Assembly: GCF_943914615.1 (NCBI RefSeq)
Contig: NZ_CALUCS010000013.1
Location: 1-64,000, forward strand
Source of the DNA: an uncultured Corynebacterium sp.
Lineage (GTDB): Bacteria > Actinomycetota > Actinomycetes > Mycobacteriales > Mycobacteriaceae
Length of the DNA: 64,000 bases
Direction of reading: 5' to 3'
This document shows, piece after piece, positions 59,136 through 64,000 of the stretch (positions within the stretch are counted from its first letter, which is position 1; every line of letters begins with the position of its first letter). A model generated the notes under the pieces. That model did not search any database. It was not told the DNA's origin and saw only the letters and a list, made by a program, of their open reading frames with translations. The translations under genes were made by a program, and so were the position numbers.

Positions 59136-59525
59136 CTAGTGGGCGAGGGCTCGCCGGATGCAGCTGCGCACATCGCCGACCAACTCCTCAAAGCTCGCTG
59201 TGGCGCTCTTCGGCAATGCGCGGATCACTACCGAGGTGCCGGCGGGAATTTCTAAGCTATCTTCCTCCAACACGGCCCGGAAGGCATGACGAAGTTTCCG
59301 CGAAGTATTATGCCTGGTCACGGCGTTGCCAACTGCTTTTGAAACCACGAGGCCCATACGCGGCCCAGCAGTCGCCCCCTCCTGCAACGGCAACGGCAGC
59401 TTTTCAGCTCGGGCGCCACCCACCAATACGTGAACCACCACAGTACGGCTGCCCTTCTTCCGACCCTTACGTATCGTCTGCCCGAATAAGGCAGTTGACC
59501 GAAGCCGGTGCTGGGGAGCTAGCAC
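59136..59525 (-). CDS. rnpA: Ribonuclease P protein component
   Basis: A 129-residue basic protein that helps the RNase P RNA to process tRNA 5' ends. It begins MLAPQHRLRSTALFGQTIRK (GTG start) and contains GLVVSKAVGNAVTRHNTSRKLRHA, the RNR-type motif with substitutions (usual RNRxKR replaced by RHNTSRK). It lies directly after rpmH, the conserved arrangement. Confidence 0.95.
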   Translation of the reverse strand: MLAPQHRLRSTALFGQTIRKGRKKGSRTVVVHVLVGGARAEKLPLPLQEGATAGPRMGLVVSKAVGNAVTRHNTSRKLRHAFRAVLEEDSLEIPAGTSVVIRALPKSATASFEELVGDVRSCIRRALAH

Positions 59526-59609
59526 TGTGGTGGCTCTTTCTTATTTATTGACGCCCCTATGACAATCCACCCCAAGAATATTGGGGTGGAGCGAACGTCT
59601 GTGCCTAAC

Positions 59610-59753
59610 TTAGGCAGTCAGGGACTTGCGACCCTTGTTGCGGCGTGCGGAAACGATGGCACGGCCGGCGCGGGTACGCATGCGGGTACGGAAACCGTGC
59701 ACGCGTGCACGACGACGGTTGTTGGGCTGGAAAGTACGCTTGCCCTTGGCCAC
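59610..59753 (-). CDS. rpmH: Ribosomal protein L34
   Basis: A 47-residue, highly basic ribosomal protein reading VAKGKRTFQPNNRRRARVHG and ending RRNKGRKSLTA. GTG start at 59753 with AAGGAG 9 bases upstream. It is short and easily missed, but sequence and position (rpmH-rnpA-yidD-yidC, next to oriC) are unambiguous. Confidence 0.97.
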   Translation of the reverse strand: MAKGKRTFQPNNRRRARVHGFRTRMRTRAGRAIVSARRNKGRKSLTA

Positions 59754-60164
59754 GGTACTTCACTCCTTAACTTTCGCTAGCAGCGGACGAGCCACGTGCA
59801 GCCACAACAGACACCCAGCCCAACAAAGGACTGGTATCAACGCTTAAGCCAGCGGCGCGCCCACAAATTCAAGTGGACAATTGCACCGGCACAGTCCGAG
59901 CGGACTTTAGAGCCGGTACCGGAGGCACCCGATAGACAGCGTGGTGACCTGCTGTCGTATGTGGGTTGCCATAGACGAGTCAAGGATACGTGCTGTGACG
60001 GAAGTTATCCAAATTTTAAAGAGCCACCACGTTAACCTTCGCGACTAGTGCCATCTCAGTAGGCATTAAACCGCCACGTGGGCACACAATTTTGCTAGTT
60101 GAGTTGGGGTGTGAACAAAGGCCAATAAGGGTGAAAACGGGCTTCGTCAAATAACGATTGGCCT

Positions 60165-60331
60165 TGTGGAAAACTACGTCACCCCCAAACACTAAACCTA
60201 TACTTTACACCTTATACGTGCAGGTCAAAAGCATTTTCACACCTTAACTAGAGTTATCCACAAGAGCGCTGTACCTTGGGGATAACATGTGCAAAGAAGT
60301 TATCCACAGGTGTGTATAACTGTGTGGAAAC
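60165..60331. other. oriC: oriC part 1: DnaA boxes between rpmH and dnaA
   Basis: The 706-bp gap 59754-60459 has no further gene. Perfect TTATCCACA boxes are at 60254-60262 and 60300-60308. Relaxed boxes are TGTGGAAAA (60165-60173), TGGGGATAA (60277-60285) and TGTGGAAAC (60323-60331). AT-rich runs lie at 60130-60250. A GCAGGTCAA word (60220-60228) followed by AAGCATTTT matches the core of the dispersed elements. The region also carries the dnaA promoter. Confidence 0.85.
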
Positions 60332-60459
60332 GCAGGATAGGCCACGTTTCGCACTGTGTACTTAGCCGTGAACAACTGCAGAACAGCGCAACTCGCTAAA
60401 CCACCCGAGGTTTAACCCCCGTTAACTTTTCGGCCACCCCCGACCAACCCTGGAGCCCC

Positions 60460-62163
60460 ATGAGCAACTCGAACTTCTCCATCGAGGAACACTTCCCAGA
60501 CATGTGGGATGCCATCATGCACGATTGGCTCGTCGATAGCTCATCGACTAATCCCGACCCAGACCTACCGGTGATCTCTCCCAAGCAGCGCTCGCTGCTG
60601 CGCAAAGTCAGACCAGTCGGGCTCATGGGGCGCATCGTGGTGCTGGAAACCCCGAACAAGTGGACCAAGGAATCGATCGAGAAAGACCTGATCGACCCCA
60701 TCAAACACGTCCTTAAGACACGATTGGATCTCTCCGTTAGCCTTGCCATCACCAGTACCAACGGGGACCCCGATGCTGACTCTGCCGGCAATACCCACGA
60801 AGGGGCGTCACAAACAGGGTCGGTGGCAACCGCAGACGACCTTTCGATGTCGCAGGTAGAGGAACTGGTCAACAAGGCCGAGCATAAGGACGGCATGGCG
60901 CAGGCTGGGGGTAGTGCTACTGCCGAAACTGCCGAGGAAGCGGCGCGGCAGCGGGAGCATGACGCCGACGAACTCGCGGGGCAGTACGCAGCATCCGAAA
61001 ACCGTATCGACCCGAACCCATCTCCGGCCCCCACGCGCTGGACGAACAAGGAGCCCGCGCACCGTCCGGCCCCGCGTCACGCACCTTCGCCGCAGCCATC
61101 TTCGAGTTTCAACGACGGGCTCGACGGCGAATCGCTGCTGAACAAGAACTACACGTTCGAGAATTTCGTGGTTGGTTCCTCGAATAACTTCGCCGCCGCG
61201 GCATGTCGAGCAGTCGCCGAGGCGCCGGCCAAGGCCTATAACCCCCTGTTTATCTGGGGCGAATCGGGCCTGGGCAAAACACACCTGCTGCATGCCATCG
61301 GGCATTACGCCAAAGAACTGCAGCCGAACATGCGGGTGAAGTATGTGAGTTCGGAGGAACTGACGAACGACTTCATTAACTCGATCGCTAACGACACCCG
61401 CGAGTCCTTCAAGCGGCGTTATCGCAACCTGGACATGCTGATCGTGGATGATATTCAGTTCCTGCAAAACAAGGAGTCCACGCAGGAGGAGTTCTTCCAC
61501 ACGTTCAACGCCCTGCATCAGGCGAATAAACAGATCGTCTTGAGTTCCGACCGGCCTCCCAGGCAACTGACCACCCTGGAAGACCGCCTGCGTACGCGTT
61601 TCGAGGGCGGTCTGATTACGGACGTGCAGACCCCGGACCTGGAAACACGTATTGCAATTCTGACGAAGAAGGCCGAATCCGACAATGTGCAGTTGCCGGA
61701 GGACGTGAAGGTGCTGATTGCCAGCCGCTACGAAAAGTCCATCCGCGAACTCGACGGTGCGTTGATCCGCGTGACCGCCTATTGCGCTCTAAGCCACGAA
61801 CCTTTGACGGTGGAGACGGCCGAGATTGCGCTTCGCGACATCTCGCCGGCGGACCAAGATGTGGAAATCGTGCCGCAACACGTCATCGAAGTGGTGGCGA
61901 ACTACTTCAACCTGACCACGGACGAGCTGGTGGGGAAGGGCAGGGCCAAGAAATTTGTACAGGCCCGACAGATCGCCATGTACCTGTGCCGCGAGCTTAC
62001 GGATCTATCCCTGCCGAAGCTGGGAAGCGCATTCGGCGGCCGCGACCACACCACGGTGATGTACGCGGAGCGGCGCGTGCGGGAATCCCTGTCGGAGAAC
62101 AAGAAGGTCTTCGATCAGGTGCAGGAACTTACACAAAAGATCAAGTCCCATGCCCGGGATTAG
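60460..62163 (+). CDS. dnaA: Chromosomal replication initiator DnaA
   Basis: A 567-residue initiator. Domain I (about 1-90) is followed by a long acidic/Pro-rich linker domain II (about 95-225). The AAA+ domain has Walker A GESGLGKTHLL (267 onward) and Walker B LIVDDIQFL (about 327). Domain IV binds DnaA boxes (LSLPKLGSAFGGRDHTTVMY-type segment near the C-terminus). ATG 60460 follows GGAG. DnaA boxes flank the gene on both sides and it is likely autoregulated. Confidence 0.98.
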   Translation: MSNSNFSIEEHFPDMWDAIMHDWLVDSSSTNPDPDLPVISPKQRSLLRKVRPVGLMGRIVVLETPNKWTKESIEKDLIDPIKHVLKTRLDLSVSLAITSTNGDPDADSAGNTHEGASQTGSVATADDLSMSQVEELVNKAEHKDGMAQAGGSATAETAEEAARQREHDADELAGQYAASENRIDPNPSPAPTRWTNKEPAHRPAPRHAPSPQPSSSFNDGLDGESLLNKNYTFENFVVGSSNNFAAAACRAVAEAPAKAYNPLFIWGESGLGKTHLLHAIGHYAKELQPNMRVKYVSSEELTNDFINSIANDTRESFKRRYRNLDMLIVDDIQFLQNKESTQEEFFHTFNALHQANKQIVLSSDRPPRQLTTLEDRLRTRFEGGLITDVQTPDLETRIAILTKKAESDNVQLPEDVKVLIASRYEKSIRELDGALIRVTAYCALSHEPLTVETAEIALRDISPADQDVEIVPQHVIEVVANYFNLTTDELVGKGRAKKFVQARQIAMYLCRELTDLSLPKLGSAFGGRDHTTVMYAERRVRESLSENKKVFDQVQELTQKIKSHARD

Positions 62164-62240
62164 CTCTGCCGACTGATAGCAGTACCCCCGGCGTCAGCGG
62201 AGGGCGGGAGTTTCCCACAGTTTTCCCCAGATTCAGCGAG

Positions 62241-62541
62241 TTATCCACAACGAGCCTGGGGATAACTCACGAAGGCCTGACCTTTACTAGACCGGGATTC
62301 AACTGAGTTATCCACAATTCCACAGGGTTTTCCACAAGTGTAATTTCAAACTTGTAATTCAAGGGGTAGCGCTTTAGGCCGTCACCGGATGCGTCGCAAA
62401 GGATGAAAAGTTAGCTGCATCACAAAACGGTGCCTCGGCCCCTGGGGAAAACTGCGTCTAAACTGGGTAAACAGCAGTGGAGAAGATGTGTACAACTTGC
62501 GACCCGTGGAAGTTATCCACAGTCAGGATCTGTTATTCACA
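62241..62541. other. oriC: oriC part 2: DnaA boxes between dnaA and dnaN
   Basis: The 598-bp gap 62164-62761 holds boxes at 62241-62249, 62308-62316 and 62513-62521 (all TTATCCACA), TTTTCCACA at 62328-62336, TTATTCACA at 62533-62541 and TGGGGATAA at 62257-62265. An AT-rich run follows at about 62340-62362 and another at 62640-62690. This is a good candidate for the actual unwinding region. No gene is seen in the gap. Confidence 0.88.
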
Positions 62542-62761
62542 GCTTGTCCACCGGATCGTCAACACCCGAACCCGCGGTGCGACATGCATCGATTAGGGTT
62601 TGTGCACAGGATCCACAACACCTACTACGACTGCTATCTCTCTAAATAAAAGGGAATAAACAGAAATAGAGCTTGTGGGTTAATCTTGATCAGACGAACC
62701 TCGAGGACCGCCAGACCTCGAAAACCACGAGAGCGACGAGAGCACGGAAGTTAGATTGAGC

Positions 62762-63946
62762 ATGGATAGCCAAACAGTGAGTTTCATTGTTCCCAAGGAT
62801 GACTTCGCATCCGCCCTCGGTTGGGTAGCTCGCTCCCTACCTAGCAAGCCGACCCAGCCCATCCTGCGCGGCGTGATGATTATCGCTGACGACGAAGGGT
62901 TAGAACTTTCCGGATTCGACCGCGAGGTCTCCACTCGCGTGCGCATCAATGCCGAGGTCAACGAGCCCGGCAAGATCCTCGTAGCCGGCAAGCTGGCCTC
63001 CGACATCGTCGGTTCTCTGCCGAATAAGCCGATCAACATCGAGTTCGACGGCACTACTGTGACTCTCAAGACTGGCAAGTCCAAGTTCGAATTGCCCGCA
63101 ATGACTATCGAGGACTACCCGGTTCTGCCGGAGCTTCCCGAGGTCACTGGCACTATCGACCCAAACCTCTTCGCGGAATCCATCTCACAGGTTGCTGTGG
63201 CGGCCGGCCGCGACGACACTCTGCCGATGCTTACCGGCGTGCACGTTGAAATCGACGGCGAGAATGTCATTATGGTCGCCACCGACCGCTTCCGCCTGGC
63301 CGTCCGCAGCTTCCAGTGGAACCCGGCGCAGGCCGACGCGCAGGCAAAGCTACTGATCCCGGCCCGCACCTTGGCTGATACCGCGCGTTCCATGGATCCG
63401 AATAACACCGATCCCATTGAAATCGCAGTGGGTAGTGGCGAAGATATTGGCGCTGATGGTCTGCTGGGCATTTCCACCGAGTCGCGGCACACTACCACGC
63501 GCCTGCTCGACGCAGAATTCCCGAAGTTCCGCCCACTACTGCCGAAGACGCACACCGCCCTGGCCAGCGTGGAGATCGCCCCGCTGCAGGAGGCCATCAA
63601 GCGCGTCTCCATCGTTGCGGAGCGGAACTCCCAGATCCGGATGGATTTCAAGGACAACACCGTCACCCTTTCCGCAGGTGGCAGCGATGTCGGTTCGGCT
63701 ACGGAAACCCTGGATTGCGCTTTCGCCGGCGAACCGCTGGTCATTGCGTTTAACCCCAGCTACCTGAAGGAAGGCTTGGCAGCCATCCACACCCCGCGCG
63801 TGGTTTTCGGCTTCACCATGGCTTCTCGCCCTGCCATCTTGCTGCCGGATCCGGGCGAGCTACCTGAGGCCGATGCAGAGGGTAACTTCGCAACCCCGGA
63901 AACGGACTTCACCTACCTGCTGATGCCCGTGCGCCTGCCGGGTTAA
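62762..63946 (+). CDS. dnaN: DNA polymerase III beta sliding clamp
   Basis: A 394-residue clamp of three similar domains (about 1-125, 130-250 and 260-394), beginning MDSQTVSFIVPKDDFASALG and ending YLLMPVRLPG, the conserved C-terminal hydrophobic-pocket residues. The dimer encircles DNA and tethers polymerase. ATG 62762 is preferred; a TTG two codons upstream is in frame. The 54 bp after its stop to the window end hold no gene. Confidence 0.97.
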   Translation: MDSQTVSFIVPKDDFASALGWVARSLPSKPTQPILRGVMIIADDEGLELSGFDREVSTRVRINAEVNEPGKILVAGKLASDIVGSLPNKPINIEFDGTTVTLKTGKSKFELPAMTIEDYPVLPELPEVTGTIDPNLFAESISQVAVAAGRDDTLPMLTGVHVEIDGENVIMVATDRFRLAVRSFQWNPAQADAQAKLLIPARTLADTARSMDPNNTDPIEIAVGSGEDIGADGLLGISTESRHTTTRLLDAEFPKFRPLLPKTHTALASVEIAPLQEAIKRVSIVAERNSQIRMDFKDNTVTLSAGGSDVGSATETLDCAFAGEPLVIAFNPSYLKEGLAAIHTPRVVFGFTMASRPAILLPDPGELPEADAEGNFATPETDFTYLLMPVRLPG

Positions 63947-64000
63947 GCCGGGCTAGGCCAGGGTAGATTTCTAGGTTTTATTTCTAGCTAGCCGTGTATG

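Noticed and set aside
1..64000. tRNA or rRNA genes
   Set aside because: No T-loop (GGTTCGAATCC-type) sequence with cloverleaf context and no rRNA-like stretch was found in the intergenic regions.

Overview
The window is high-GC actinobacterial chromosome, and gene content and order place it in Corynebacterium (Mycobacteriales). The right part is the conserved origin block: mutT4-type NUDIX gene, DUF6049 gene, murJ, sigM, trxB, trxA, cwlM-type amidase, Rv3916c-like gene, parB, parA, rsmG, yidC, yidD, rnpA, rpmH, dnaA, dnaN. Four exact parS sites (TGTTTCACGTGAAACA) and clusters of DnaA boxes on both sides of dnaA confirm that oriC lies at about 60-62.6 kb. The species cannot be fixed from the sequence alone; GC content and gene set would suit one of the lipophilic or urogenital species.

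Layout. 0-0.13 kb: end of an IS6-family insertion sequence running off the left edge. 0.15-8.5 kb: drug-type MFS exporter, PspA, a DUF6114/DUF6230 membrane/exported pair, zinc alcohol dehydrogenase, thioredoxin, DUF4442 hotdog protein, a CrcB fluoride-channel pair and a MarR regulator. 8.6-15.1 kb: dnaB, rplI, ssb and rpsF on the minus strand, split by a flavin monooxygenase gene and about 1.1 kb of repeat-rich, gene-free DNA. 15.3-20.3 kb: a tightly overlapping minus-strand operon of DUF5318, ponA, a GT87-type membrane glycosyltransferase and a 60-residue membrane protein. 20.4-23.7 kb: ino1, MarR, universal stress protein and a small membrane protein. 24.4-27.3 kb: leuS. 27.4-31.6 kb: an SdpI protein with a Cys-rich tail, then a nucleoside salvage set (ribokinase, nucleoside hydrolase, MFS). 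31.8-37.0 kb: BASS transporter, NUDIX hydrolase, azlC/azlD exporter pair, YqgE-like protein and pcnA.

Between pcnA and the mutT4-type gene, which are divergent neighbours in M. tuberculosis, lies about 4.4 kb of lower-GC accessory DNA (37.0-41.4 kb). It holds a divergent toxin/antitoxin pair, a small orphan gene, a two-gene cassette of membrane protein and frameshifted exported protein, and a decayed IS3-family element.

The most unusual signal is not a gene. Five intergenic elements of about 110-130 bp (12.53, 12.76, 23.82, 24.09 and 41.13 kb) share one architecture: inverted-repeat arms of 12-22 bp beginning AATGTC or a close variant, arm sequences that otherwise differ between subfamilies, and a common internal core GCAGGTCAG next to a TTTGCAAA-like word. 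The same core occurs without the arms near oriC, beside the dnaB DnaA-box cluster, and upstream of the amidase gene. A second unusual signal is a cluster of about seven DnaA boxes upstream of dnaB, some 50 kb from oriC. Many genes start 6-8 bases after a TANNNT hexamer with no Shine-Dalgarno sequence, which suggests frequent leaderless transcription.
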